A stretch of 44,652 nucleotides of DNA from an uncultured Bacteroidales bacterium (lineage in GTDB: Bacteria > Bacteroidota > Bacteroidia > Bacteroidales > JAFGXI01): positions 1-44,652 of the forward strand of contig CAMZKE010000014.1 in assembly GCA_947311115.1 (NCBI GenBank), read 5' to 3'. The position numbers were made by a program, and so were the translations under genes. This document shows, piece by piece, positions 16,994 to 25,982 of the stretch. The notes below the pieces were generated by a model, which was given only the letters and a program-made list of their open reading frames with translations, did not search any database and was not told the origin of the DNA. The number at the start of each line of letters is the position of its first letter. The first letter of the stretch is position 1.

Positions 16994-17489
16994 ATGTAAA
17001 ATGAATCTACTCGCAGCTCGAATGAGGTATAATTATAGAAACCAATACTTATTAAAATAACGAAGATTTAACCTAATAAATTAAGTACTTTGTTTATTGT
17101 AATATTTTAGTTTAAGCGAGATACGAGCGTTGAGCGAACGGCGTAAGTCGGTACATTTAACCCAAATATGAAAAACCGTACAGCATCTTTCGGTCTTGTT
17201 TTTTTCCTCTATTTTGCATCAAGGCAAAATGGAGTTGCCTGTCTGGCGAAAGAGGACAAGTATTTAACACAGTATCTACTTAGAGTTTATTTGATAAATT
17301 ATAAAACTATTGTACATACTGATTATATTAGGTGCAAAAGTTAAGTAAATCAATAAAAATGCTATATTTTTTTATTGAATAAAATTTATATAAAATATTG
17401 TTGATATTAAACATATCAACAAAATATATGTTGTTGTATAAATTTTATTATATTTGTTTGCTAAGAAAATCATTAAACCAAAAAATAAA
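16994..17489 (+). other. Structured non-coding spacer of about 500 bp
   Basis: No credible gene. The part at 17100-17260 is richer in GC than its surroundings. It holds a hairpin CTCTATTTTGC (17207-17217) / GCAAAATGGAG (17224-17234), an outer pairing TCTTTCG (17186-17192) / CGAAAGA (17247-17253), and an alternative pairing CTTGT..CCTCT with AGAGGACAAG (17251-17260) that would exclude the first. A T7 run lies at 17199-17205. It may be a decayed element, a small RNA, or a long leader of the next gene. The last 90 bp are AT-rich and contain the promoter box at 17449. Confidence 0.4.
17449..17456 (+). promoter_or_regulatory. Bacteroidota -7 box for the MORN-repeat gene
   Basis: TATATTTG fits TAnnTTTG, 33 bp before the ATG at 17490. 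TTG triplets at 17431 and 17434 are closer than the usual spacing. The box overlaps the alternative TTG start at 17454, which argues for starting translation at 17490. Confidence 0.45.
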
Positions 17490-19949
17490 ATGAAACAATT
17501 TTTTTTAATAATTTTAGTATTATTTTCGTATTTATTGTTTAGTCAAGTATCATTAAACGAACTTACTATAACAGGAGGAGGAATTGCATACAAAAAAGGA
17601 GAATCAACACCATATACAGGTGAGTGCAAAGGATATAATCCAAATAAAAAAATAAAATATGAGGGTTATTATAAAAAAGGCTTACGCGATAAAAAGTGGA
17701 TTGATTACGATGGTGACGGACTAAAAATATTTGAAGGAACATATAAAGGGGGTAAATTGGTAGGAAAAGGAACCTATTATTATCCTTATGGGCAGATAAA
17801 AGAAACCGGTTCTTATAAAAATGGTCGTAAAGTAGGTAAGTGGATTGAGTATGGCATATACGGAAAAACATCTAAAGAAAGAAAATACGAAACAAAAACC
17901 TCTATGTTTGAAGGTACTAAAAAAATAGCCGTTGAAGGCACCTTAAAAGATGGACTTAAACACGATTTCTGGGATTATTACAACGAAAATGGCAAAAGAA
18001 TTAAACAAGAAACATATTTTGAAGGTGTCAAAAATGGAACGGAAATTGAATGGTACGATAACGGAAATAAATCAATTGAAAAGCACTATAAAAACGATAC
18101 TCTATCAGGAACTTGGACAGAATATTACGATAATGGGAAAGTTAGATTGCAAGGAGAGTATGTAAAAGATAAAAAAGATGGAAAATGGAAAGAATATGAT
18201 TTATCGGGAAAAGTAAAAAAAGAAACAGAATATAAAACTGTAGAAAAATTCTTTCCTAACGGAGTAATGCAACAACAAAGTACTTTTGTTAATGGTAAAA
18301 AAGATGGTATTTGGAAATGGTGGTATGATAACGGACAAGAAAAATTTAGAGAATCATATAAAATGAATATACCAAATGGCAAATGGATTTGGTGGTACGA
18401 AAACGGAGAGAAACAAATGGAAGGCGATATGCTTTCAGGAAAAAGAAATGGTAATTGGAAATGGTGGCATCCTAATGGAAAAATAGCTAAAACCGGTGAA
18501 TACAAAAATGGAAAAAAAACAGGTGTTTGGACAAAATTTTATGACTCAGGAAAAAAACTTAGCGAAACTACTTACGAAGCCGATAAAAAAGTAGGAAATG
18601 TTATAGAGTGGCATCCTAACGGAAAAGAATCTTTCAAAGGTGTATGTGCTGATGGAAAATTAAACGGAAATGCAAAGTACTACCATGATAATAGTAAATT
18701 ATCAATGCAAGGAACTTATAAAGATGATAGAAAAGAAGGTGATTGGATTGTTTACGATAAATTTGGACAAAAATTAAGAACCATAACTTATAAAACTTAC
18801 GTTGAAAAATACAAATCGGGAGCAAAAAAAGCAGAAGGTTCATATAAAGGCACTAAACAAGATGGATTATGGCTATGGTGGTATGAAACAGGTGAATTAA
18901 AAGCTCAAGAGCCTTGGAAAGATGGTATTCTTGACGGTGAGTATATTTCGTATTATCCTGACGGACGATTAAAATATAAAGGATTATATGTTAACGGTAA
19001 AAAGGAAGGATTATTAATTTCATGGTATCAGAACAGGCAAAAACAGTCTGTTGAAAATTATGAAAAAGGTATAAAAAACGGCGAGTTTGCTGCTTGGTAC
19101 GAAAATGGACAGAAAAAACTTGAAGGAACATACCTTGAAGGAAAAAAAGACGGAAAATACTTAACTTGGTACGAATCTGGTCAAAAAGAAATTGTAAGCA
19201 AATATTTAAAAGGAAAAGAAGAAGGACGATACACTGTTTTTTATAAAGACGGACAGAAAAAAACTGATGGTAACTTTATTAAAGGAAAAAAAGAAGGACT
19301 TTGGAATTCATGGTGGGCTAATGGAAATAAGAGAACTGAAGGCTCATATACTTCAGGAAAAAAAGAAGGCAAATGGAATGCTTGGTATGAAAATGGCGTG
19401 ATGATGTACGAAAAAAATTACAAAGACGGCAAAGAAAAAGGTAAATGTGTACATTATTACGAAAACGGTAAAAAGAAATTAGAAGAAACTTTTGCGGCTA
19501 ATGGTGAGCATACGGGTTCAGTAGTAAAATACTACGAAAATGGAAATAGAGAATCAATGGTTACATACTTAAATGGTACTGAGAATGGTAAATTCTCTAT
19601 GTGGAGTGAGTCAGGAAAACCTAAAATGTCAGGAAACTACACTAATGGTAAAGAAACAGGTATTTGGAAATCGTTTTACGATAATGGCAATACTGAAAGT
19701 GCGGGTAAATATAACAAAGGTGAAAAAAATGGCAAATGGACAGAATATTACGAGCATGGTGCAAAATCTGGTGAAGGCAACTATAGGGCAGGAAACAAAT
19801 CAGGTGTTTGGACCTATTATTATGAAAATGGTCAAGTAAGCAGCACTGGTACATATAGAAACGATGTAAAACACGGAAAATGGATTGAATATACCGAAAC
19901 AGGTAAAGTTTTAGACGAATCTAATTATGTAAACGGAGAGGTTAAATAA
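17490..19949 (+). CDS. Secreted protein of about 33 MORN_2/YwqK repeats
   Basis: Exported repeat protein of 819 aa, function unknown. I start it at the ATG at 17490, which opens directly on a Sec signal peptide (MKQFFLIILVLFSYLLFSQ); the longer TTG frame from 17454 adds 12 residues and overlaps the promoter box. The rest is about 33 tandem units, mostly 24 residues, of the form WYxNGxxKxEGxYxxGKKxGxW. Such units form beta-hairpins in an elongated solenoid. Databases often name this family 'YwqK family antitoxin', but no toxin gene is present and the signal peptide argues against that role. No sorting domain follows the repeats. Repeats are diverged in DNA, so recent expansion is not obvious. 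Confidence 0.88.
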   Translation: MKQFFLIILVLFSYLLFSQVSLNELTITGGGIAYKKGESTPYTGECKGYNPNKKIKYEGYYKKGLRDKKWIDYDGDGLKIFEGTYKGGKLVGKGTYYYPYGQIKETGSYKNGRKVGKWIEYGIYGKTSKERKYETKTSMFEGTKKIAVEGTLKDGLKHDFWDYYNENGKRIKQETYFEGVKNGTEIEWYDNGNKSIEKHYKNDTLSGTWTEYYDNGKVRLQGEYVKDKKDGKWKEYDLSGKVKKETEYKTVEKFFPNGVMQQQSTFVNGKKDGIWKWWYDNGQEKFRESYKMNIPNGKWIWWYENGEKQMEGDMLSGKRNGNWKWWHPNGKIAKTGEYKNGKKTGVWTKFYDSGKKLSETTYEADKKVGNVIEWHPNGKESFKGVCADGKLNGNAKYYHDNSKLSMQGTYKDDRKEGDWIVYDKFGQKLRTITYKTYVEKYKSGAKKAEGSYKGTKQDGLWLWWYETGELKAQEPWKDGILDGEYISYYPDGRLKYKGLYVNGKKEGLLISWYQNRQKQSVENYEKGIKNGEFAAWYENGQKKLEGTYLEGKKDGKYLTWYESGQKEIVSKYLKGKEEGRYTVFYKDGQKKTDGNFIKGKKEGLWNSWWANGNKRTEGSYTSGKKEGKWNAWYENGVMMYEKNYKDGKEKGKCVHYYENGKKKLEETFAANGEHTGSVVKYYENGNRESMVTYLNGTENGKFSMWSESGKPKMSGNYTNGKETGIWKSFYDNGNTESAGKYNKGEKNGKWTEYYEHGAKSGEGNYRAGNKSGVWTYYYENGQVSSTGTYRNDVKHGKWIEYTETGKVLDESNYVNGEVK

Positions 19950-19971
19950 ATTATCTAAATAACTATAACAT

Positions 19972-20000
19972 AAAGGACACTAAATAATAGTGTCCTTTTT
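19972..20000 (+). terminator. Intrinsic terminator after the MORN-repeat gene
   Basis: An 11-bp stem, AAAGGACACTA / TAGTGTCCTTT, with loop AATAA and further T. It ends only 15 bp before the ispG start. Confidence 0.9.
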
Positions 20001-20015
20001 TATATATAATAAACA

Positions 20016-21728
20016 TTGAAAAGTAAACTAATTAAAATAGGAAATATATATATTGGCAAAGATGAAGAAATTGCTATTCAATCGATGACAAATTCTGATA
20101 CAAACAATGTAAGCGATACAGTAAATCAATGTAAGCTACTTTTTAATAATGGTTCTGAACTTGTAAGAATAACAGTTCCATCAAAAAAAGAAGTGGAAAA
20201 ATTAAAAATAATAAAACAAAAACTAATTGCAGAGAACTATACAAAACCCATTATTGCAGACATACATTACAATCCAATGCTCGCTTTATTAGTCTCTCCA
20301 TTTGTTGATAAAATTAGAATAAACCCGGGTAATTATATTGAAAAAAAGAATATTTCTGATGAAGATGCAAAATCTAAACTAAAAGAAAAGTTTTTTCCAC
20401 TTATTAAAAAGTGTAAAAAAAATAATACAGCTATTAGAATAGGTGCAAATTATGGTTCATTATCAGAAAGAATACTTCAAAAATATGGGAATACACCTTT
20501 AGGTATGGTAAAGTCGATTGAAGATTTTATTGAAATATGCGAAACCGAAAATTTCAATAATATTGTTATATCAATGAAAGCCTCCGACCCGAGAAAAATG
20601 GTACAAGCTTGCAGGTTATTGCAAAATAAAATGATTGAACATAATAATGTTTATCCACAGCATTTAGGTGTTACCGAAGCAGGAAATGGTGATGAAGCAC
20701 GAATAAAAACAGCAGTTGGTATGGCTACATTACTTTCTGAAGGAATTGGCGATACTATTAGAGTTTCATTAACTGAAAATCCTTTACAAGAATTACCTGT
20801 TGCTAAGAAAATAGTAAAATATTTCAACTATAAGAATAGTAAAATTGTTATTAATTATAAAAATATATCTGAAATTACACGTAACTACACTACCGATAAT
20901 AAATATATAGTTATATCAGATTATGTAACCAATAACTATACGGTTGATTTTCAGTTTATAGACAGCCAAGACAAACATATAACTACCGATAACAGATACA
21001 TTATTAATTATAAAAAATGGATAAAAACCCCTAATATATTTCCTTCGTTTTCAGCGGCAGAATTTGTTATGGAAAACAAAAAATCGGGGAAATATAATTT
21101 TATTATCGATAAAATTTCAAATTTTGACAAATTTACAATATCAAAAATTGAAAAAGATAATACTACAATAATAATTATAGATTTAACAGAATATAATAAT
21201 ATTTTTGAACTCAGAAATTCATATAATAATTTCATTTCTAAAATAAAGAACACTCCAATAATTATAAAAAAAATATATACCGAACTTTACGATGATTTTA
21301 TTATTAAATCAGCTGGCGAATTTGGTTCTATTTTTATTGATAAATTGGCAGGAGGTATATGGCTTGAAAATAAAAACATAAAACAGTCTGAAATTATTAA
21401 AACAGCTTTCTCAATATTACAAGCAACAAAACTACGTATTTCTAAAACAGAATATATTTCGTGTCCAACATGCGGAAGAACGAAATTTGATATTGAAAGT
21501 ATTAGCTCGGAAATAAAGAAAAAAACATCACATTTTAAAGGGATTACAATTGCTGTTATGGGATGTGTAGTTAATGGCCCGGGTGAAATGGCTGATGCCG
21601 ATTATGGATACGTAGGAGCAGGAAATAATTTAGTTCATTTGTATAAAAAAGGGGAAATACTAATAAAAAATATACCTCAAAAAAATGCTGTAGATGAATT
21701 ACTTAAATTATTGAATAATTCTGATTAA
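20016..21728 (+). CDS. ispG: 4-hydroxy-3-methylbut-2-enyl diphosphate synthase
   Basis: Fe-S enzyme of the MEP isoprenoid pathway, making HMBPP from the cyclic diphosphate MEcPP. The 570-aa protein is the long form seen in Bacteroidota, Chlamydia and plants: a TIM barrel (about 1-260, with QSMTN near residue 20 and ADIHYNP), an inserted domain (about 270-470), and a C-terminal [4Fe-4S] domain with SCPTCGRTKFD and GCVVNGPGE. The start is a TTG: the frame has a stop just upstream (20010-20012), and the first in-frame ATG lies inside the conserved QSMTN motif, too late to be used. The insert is short and unusually Asn/Ile-rich. Confidence 0.93.
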   Translation: MKSKLIKIGNIYIGKDEEIAIQSMTNSDTNNVSDTVNQCKLLFNNGSELVRITVPSKKEVEKLKIIKQKLIAENYTKPIIADIHYNPMLALLVSPFVDKIRINPGNYIEKKNISDEDAKSKLKEKFFPLIKKCKKNNTAIRIGANYGSLSERILQKYGNTPLGMVKSIEDFIEICETENFNNIVISMKASDPRKMVQACRLLQNKMIEHNNVYPQHLGVTEAGNGDEARIKTAVGMATLLSEGIGDTIRVSLTENPLQELPVAKKIVKYFNYKNSKIVINYKNISEITRNYTTDNKYIVISDYVTNNYTVDFQFIDSQDKHITTDNRYIINYKKWIKTPNIFPSFSAAEFVMENKKSGKYNFIIDKISNFDKFTISKIEKDNTTIIIIDLTEYNNIFELRNSYNNFISKIKNTPIIIKKIYTELYDDFIIKSAGEFGSIFIDKLAGGIWLENKNIKQSEIIKTAFSILQATKLRISKTEYISCPTCGRTKFDIESISSEIKKKTSHFKGITIAVMGCVVNGPGEMADADYGYVGAGNNLVHLYKKGEILIKNIPQKNAVDELLKLLNNSD

Positions 21729-21743
21729 TCCTATTTACAGATT

Positions 21744-23618
21744 CTATACATTAGCAATAGCATCATTAGCTTTACTAAGTTTAGAGTATTTTATTGATGG
21801 CGATTCAATAAAGTTAAGATTAAAATAGTCACTCCATTTTTGGTCAACCAACTCAATAGTTTCGGTATTCATAGTTACGGGGTTTGGCCAATCTCTATTA
21901 AAACTACTTTTTGCATATTTCGATGTTGCATCAATAAAAATTGAAGATGATTCATTGTTAGTTTTTATTACAGTATCTCTAATAGGGTCAATATTATTTC
22001 CAACAAGCCATGTTGTAGAAAAAATATCGTTTACATTGGCTACATCATCAATAAAAAATATAAATTTAATTTTATCGAAATTTTTTATTTTATGCAATTT
22101 GTTTGCTAGGTTTTCAATATTAAATGATGGGTTTATAGAAATTATTGCAATTGAAATATTTTCTTTTAATAATGATAAATTAATTTCAGCAATTTCAGTA
22201 TTTTCATTAATAACTGTTTGTTTATCAATGTCTATTTTTGTAAAATTAAGTTTTGTATCTTTTTTGTTAGTGAGGTCTATACACATTTTTGAACCATAAG
22301 CAAATTCTTGTACGGCGTGGTCAAGCACATCGCTTGGGCCTGAACTAAAAAAAATATCGGTTGCCGGATTAACATTTTGCGATATTGTTTGGGCAAGCTC
22401 GGTATAGTTATTTATATTTACATCTTTATCGGCAACAATAAGGGTTTTATTAAACATCATTTGCCCAGCTCCCCATAACGAACTCATTACTTTTTGTGCT
22501 TGCCCACGAAAGGTTTTATTAATTTTTACAATAGTTAAATTATGAGCAACTCCGGCAAAGGGAAGTGCCATATCAATCATTTCGGGTAACATTGTAAGTT
22601 GTATTGGAGCTAAAAATATTTTTTCGGTTGCTAAACCAATATATGCATCTTCTTGTGGCGGAATACCAACAATTGTTGTAGGGTATATCGCATTTTTTTT
22701 ATGAGTTATACAAGTAACATGAAATTTTGGATACCAATCAGCCAAAGAGTAAAATCCGGTATGGTCGCCAAAAGGTCCTTCCCAAGCTAATTCTTCGTTT
22801 GTATCAACATAACCTTCAATAACAAAATCAACATCGTTCGGTACTTCAAGCTCGTTTGTTATACATTTTACAAGTTCTACTTTTTTCTTTCGTAAAAAGC
22901 CTGCAAGCATATATTCATCAATATTATCGGGCAGTGGTGCTGTGGCAGAATACGTGTAAGCCGGGTCGCCACCAATACAAACTGCAACCGGCATTTTTTG
23001 CCCTTTTTCTTTGTATTCGTTATAGTGGCGAGCTCCCGTTTTATGCAAATGCCAGTGCATACCTGTTGTTTGTTTATCAAATATTTGAAGACGATACATT
23101 CCTACATTTCTTATTCCTGTTTTGGGGTCGTGAGTAACAACACTTGGTAGTGTTATAAATTTACCACCATCGGCAGGCCAGCATTTTAAAATAGGTAAAA
23201 TATCTAAATCAGGCGTTTTGTTTATTACTTGCTGACAAGTACCTCGCCCACTTTTACTTTTAGGCATCCACGAAGCTATTTTGCCAAGCTCAGGTAATAG
23301 TTTTAATTTCTCAAATATTGAGTTTTTTGGCGATGTTATTGTTTTTAACAGTTCCTCAATTTCTGCACCAATTTGGCTTAAATTATCTACCCCAAGCGAT
23401 AAACATATTCGTTTTTCAGAACCAAAAGCGTTTATAAGTACCGGAAAATTATAATCGGTTTTTTCAAAAAGTAGAGCTTTACCTCCATCAGGTAGTTTAG
23501 ATATACGGTCGGTTATTTCGGTTATTTCTAAGTCAGTACTAACTTTTTCAGTAATTCTGATTAGCTCGTTATTATCTTCAAGTACCTGTATAAAATGTGC
23601 TAAACTTTTATATGCCAT
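21744..23618 (-). CDS. ubiD: UbiD-family prenyl-FMN-dependent decarboxylase
   Basis: Reversible (de)carboxylase using prenylated FMN made by UbiX. The 624-aa protein is longer than E. coli UbiD (about 500) but usual for the Bacteroidota version. Visible: RGTCQQVI, NVGMYRLQ with the conserved Arg, GGDPAYTYSATAPLP, and the catalytic glutamate region ELAWEGPFGDHTG. Substrate is unknown; an aromatic acid in quinone synthesis is the usual guess, but no men, mqn or ubi genes are near. The last 140 residues are poorly conserved. It follows the CDF exporter gene by 22 bp, so both may share a transcript. It converges with ispG across 15 bp. Confidence 0.92.
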   Translation of the reverse strand: MAYKSLAHFIQVLEDNNELIRITEKVSTDLEITEITDRISKLPDGGKALLFEKTDYNFPVLINAFGSEKRICLSLGVDNLSQIGAEIEELLKTITSPKNSIFEKLKLLPELGKIASWMPKSKSGRGTCQQVINKTPDLDILPILKCWPADGGKFITLPSVVTHDPKTGIRNVGMYRLQIFDKQTTGMHWHLHKTGARHYNEYKEKGQKMPVAVCIGGDPAYTYSATAPLPDNIDEYMLAGFLRKKKVELVKCITNELEVPNDVDFVIEGYVDTNEELAWEGPFGDHTGFYSLADWYPKFHVTCITHKKNAIYPTTIVGIPPQEDAYIGLATEKIFLAPIQLTMLPEMIDMALPFAGVAHNLTIVKINKTFRGQAQKVMSSLWGAGQMMFNKTLIVADKDVNINNYTELAQTISQNVNPATDIFFSSGPSDVLDHAVQEFAYGSKMCIDLTNKKDTKLNFTKIDIDKQTVINENTEIAEINLSLLKENISIAIISINPSFNIENLANKLHKIKNFDKIKFIFFIDDVANVNDIFSTTWLVGNNIDPIRDTVIKTNNESSSIFIDATSKYAKSSFNRDWPNPVTMNTETIELVDQKWSDYFNLNFIESPSIKYSKLSKANDAIANV

Positions 23619-23640
23619 TATTTATTGTTTAAGGAGGTAA

Positions 23641-24531
23641 TTAGCCAATTTTTTCTTTAATATCGTTATACGAAAATTCGGGTTGTATATTTAAATGATG
23701 AATATTGTATTTGTGTAATTTTTCATCAATAGTATTTAAAATATTTTCAAATTCCGATATTTTTATATCCTTATGTAAGTCAATATGAGCCTCAAAAATA
23801 ATTTCAATATCATTAATTTGCCAAATATGTATATGATGTATATTTTTTACACCATCAATACGTTCTACAATAGTTGAAATCTCATCAATATCAATACCTT
23901 CAGGAGTAAATTGCATTAATATTTTTATAGATTTTTTGAAAACTCCGTAACTCATATATAACAAGTAAATTGCAATTAAAATTGAGAAAATAGAATCGAG
24001 ACTATACCACTGAAAATATTTCATTGCCAAACCACCAATAAGTACTGCAACTGAGGTAAGCATATCGGAAAACAAATGAATATAAGCCGATTTCATATTC
24101 AAATTATTTTTTGCATCTTTTTTAATAAAAAGTACACTTAAACCATTAACAGCAATACTTGCAACAGCCAAATAAATAACCCAAGTTGTTTTTATTTCGT
24201 GTGGTGTAAAAAGTAGTTCTACCGAATTATATAAAATAATAAATGCAATAATAATTAATGTGGTTGAGTTTATAAATGCTGCAATAATTTCTGAACGCTT
24301 GTAGCCAAAGGTTTGCTTTACTGTGGCATCTCGCTTCGCTAAACGATTTGCTATATAACTAATAACAAGGCTTAATACATCGCTAAAATTATGAGCTGCA
24401 TCGGTAAGTAATGCCATACTTCCCGAAATTAATCCGCCTATTAGCTGTGCTACCGATATTGCAATATTTAACAATATTGATAAACCTAAGTATTTACCAC
24501 TTATTTCGTGATTATGATGTTCGTGTTCCAT
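23641..24531 (-). CDS. Cation diffusion facilitator, zinc exporter type
   Basis: Proton-coupled Zn2+ efflux protein of the inner membrane (CzcD/ZitB-like). The 296-aa protein has six membrane segments and a C-terminal cytoplasmic metallochaperone-like domain. The transport site is made of H47 and D51 (DAAHNFSD, TM2) and H152 and D156 (HLFSD, TM5), a pattern tied to zinc. The first eight residues are His-rich (MEHEHHNH). It leads a likely operon with ubiD and diverges from the T9SS cargo gene. A TACTTTTG box at 24539-24546 matches the -7 consensus but sits only 7 bp before the ATG. Confidence 0.92.
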   Translation of the reverse strand: MEHEHHNHEISGKYLGLSILLNIAISVAQLIGGLISGSMALLTDAAHNFSDVLSLVISYIANRLAKRDATVKQTFGYKRSEIIAAFINSTTLIIIAFIILYNSVELLFTPHEIKTTWVIYLAVASIAVNGLSVLFIKKDAKNNLNMKSAYIHLFSDMLTSVAVLIGGLAMKYFQWYSLDSIFSILIAIYLLYMSYGVFKKSIKILMQFTPEGIDIDEISTIVERIDGVKNIHHIHIWQINDIEIIFEAHIDLHKDIKISEFENILNTIDEKLHKYNIHHLNIQPEFSYNDIKEKIG

Positions 24532-24617
24532 TTCGATGCAAAAGTACTAATTATTTACAGTATTTGCATATGCTTTGAAAAACAACAGGTTAAGTTTTAT
24601 AATTACAAAATTTTTAT

Positions 24618-24625
24618 TATCTTTG
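24618..24625 (+). promoter_or_regulatory. Bacteroidota -7 box for the T9SS cargo gene
   Basis: TATCTTTG matches TAnnTTTG and is 24 bp before the ATG at 24650. No TTG at the standard -33 spacing. Its place supports the start at 24650 over 24575. Confidence 0.5.
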
Positions 24626-24649
24626 TATCAAACAACAAACTACCTACTT

Positions 24650-25795
24650 ATGAGATTCTTTTTTATTATTAGCTTATTGCTTGCGTTTACAGTTAATGTT
24701 AAAAGTCAATGCCCTTTAAATTCACCTGAAGTAATCTTTATGGCAGATGGAGGAGGCTCAACTTATAGTTGGAATGCAGGACTTTATAATCTTGGACAAG
24801 TAGGTGGAATTGGAAATATTACATCAATATCATTTAGATTAGATAACCCTTGGTCTCCTTCGGAAACATATAATAACCAATACATTTATATGCGTCATAC
24901 TAATATTACAGATTATAATGGCAATCAATCATATCCGGGGACTGCAGGGTTTACATTAGTATGGTCAGGTACTTTTAATATTAATTCTAATGGCTTTTAT
25001 AATATCACACTTTCTACCCCATTTTATTATAATGGTACTGAAATATTAGAAGTTTTAATCGAAAACAAATCAAATCATAGTCCTTATGTTGAATTATGGT
25101 TTGATAGAACAGATGCTTCATCAACTGTTTATAATGGTAAATTAGGTGCTGGATATAGTTGGTCAGGGGCTATAAGTAATAATACTAAACGTCAATTTAA
25201 CTTAGCTATTGGTTTTAACACAAATAATACTGTTAGTTGCACTAGTTTTGAATCCACTTTACCAATAAAACTCAAATCATTCAAAGCAAAAAATGAAAAA
25301 AATAATATAAATATTAGTTGGGTAACAGCCTCAGAAATAAACAACGATTTTTTTACAATAGAACATTCGCTTGATGGAATAAACTTCACAAAAATTGAAA
25401 GAGTAAAAGGAGCAGGAAACAGTAACAAACAATTAAATTATAGTGTTATTGATAATAATCCAAAAAATGGAATAAATTATTATCGTTTAAAACAAACCGA
25501 TTTTGATGGAACATACACATATTCTAAAATACAAGCTGTAAAATTTGAAGAATCGGAGAATAACGATATTTATATTTATCCAAATCCTGTTATTGGGGAA
25601 ATTTTAAATATTGAAACAAAAAATGAAAATTCAACAATAAATTTATACAATTGTATTGGTGAGAAAATGAAAATTACTATTACAAATAGTTTAAACAAAC
25701 ATATTATTGATGTTTCTGAATTACCAAAAGGTATTTATTTTGTTGAAACTATTGTGTCAGGAAATTCTATATATAATAAGGTTTTGATTAAATAA
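24650..25795 (+). CDS. Secreted protein with type IX secretion sorting domain
   Basis: Predicted T9SS cargo of 381 aa. Start chosen at 24650, which gives a Sec signal MRFFFIISLLLAF..VKSQ; the reading from 24575 adds 25 residues and spans the promoter box. Residues about 25-190 form a beta-rich domain I do not recognise, with aromatic/Gly-rich strands. Residues 200-300 carry the FnIII-like segment common in such proteins (LPIKLKSFKA, WVTASEINNDFF, YYRLKQTDFDG). The last 80 residues are a type A sorting domain: YIYPNPV, then strands with LPKGIYFVE and a C-terminal KVLIK. Substrate or adhesive function unknown. Confidence 0.88.
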   Translation: MRFFFIISLLLAFTVNVKSQCPLNSPEVIFMADGGGSTYSWNAGLYNLGQVGGIGNITSISFRLDNPWSPSETYNNQYIYMRHTNITDYNGNQSYPGTAGFTLVWSGTFNINSNGFYNITLSTPFYYNGTEILEVLIENKSNHSPYVELWFDRTDASSTVYNGKLGAGYSWSGAISNNTKRQFNLAIGFNTNNTVSCTSFESTLPIKLKSFKAKNEKNNINISWVTASEINNDFFTIEHSLDGINFTKIERVKGAGNSNKQLNYSVIDNNPKNGINYYRLKQTDFDGTYTYSKIQAVKFEESENNDIYIYPNPVIGEILNIETKNENSTINLYNCIGEKMKITITNSLNKHIIDVSELPKGIYFVETIVSGNSIYNKVLIK

Positions 25796-25865
25796 ATTTT
25801 TTCTTTTATTTTTGGTAAGATTAAACTGAAGCAGAGTGCTTAACATGAATTTTTCATAGAGATTA

Positions 25866-25918
25866 ACAATACAGGAGCATGGTTCCTCGTCTCAGAAAAA
25901 GAAAAAGCACGAATAATC
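25866..25918 (-). repeat. Degenerate intergenic repeat family 2, copy B
   Basis: Inverted copy of the core in 7346-7417. The stretch of about 33 bp at 25885-25917 differs from copy A at only one position, and the following CCATGCTCCTGTATTG resembles copy A's CCATACTACTGTATATG. It lies between the T9SS cargo gene and yhbP. Confidence 0.6.
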
Positions 25919-25982
25919 AGGGTTAAATTAATATTGCAATTATTTGTTTCGGCTAATAATATAGTTTTATTATCTTGCAAAA

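Noticed and set aside
17454..17489. Extended TTG start of the MORN-repeat protein
   Set aside because: It overlaps the -7 box and places charged residues before an otherwise perfect signal peptide.
17566..17871. Minus-strand ORFs across the MORN-repeat gene (also 18125-18505, 18634-18843 and 19642-19854)
   Set aside because: They come from the repetitive composition of the sense gene and repeat with it; no independent start signal or domain.
17490..19949. CRISPR-like or tandem DNA repeat array in the MORN gene
   Set aside because: Repeats are at the protein level (24 aa) inside one open frame; DNA units are diverged, with no spacers.
22856..23137. Plus-strand ORF inside ubiD
   Set aside because: It overlaps conserved UbiD sequence and reads as an antisense shadow.
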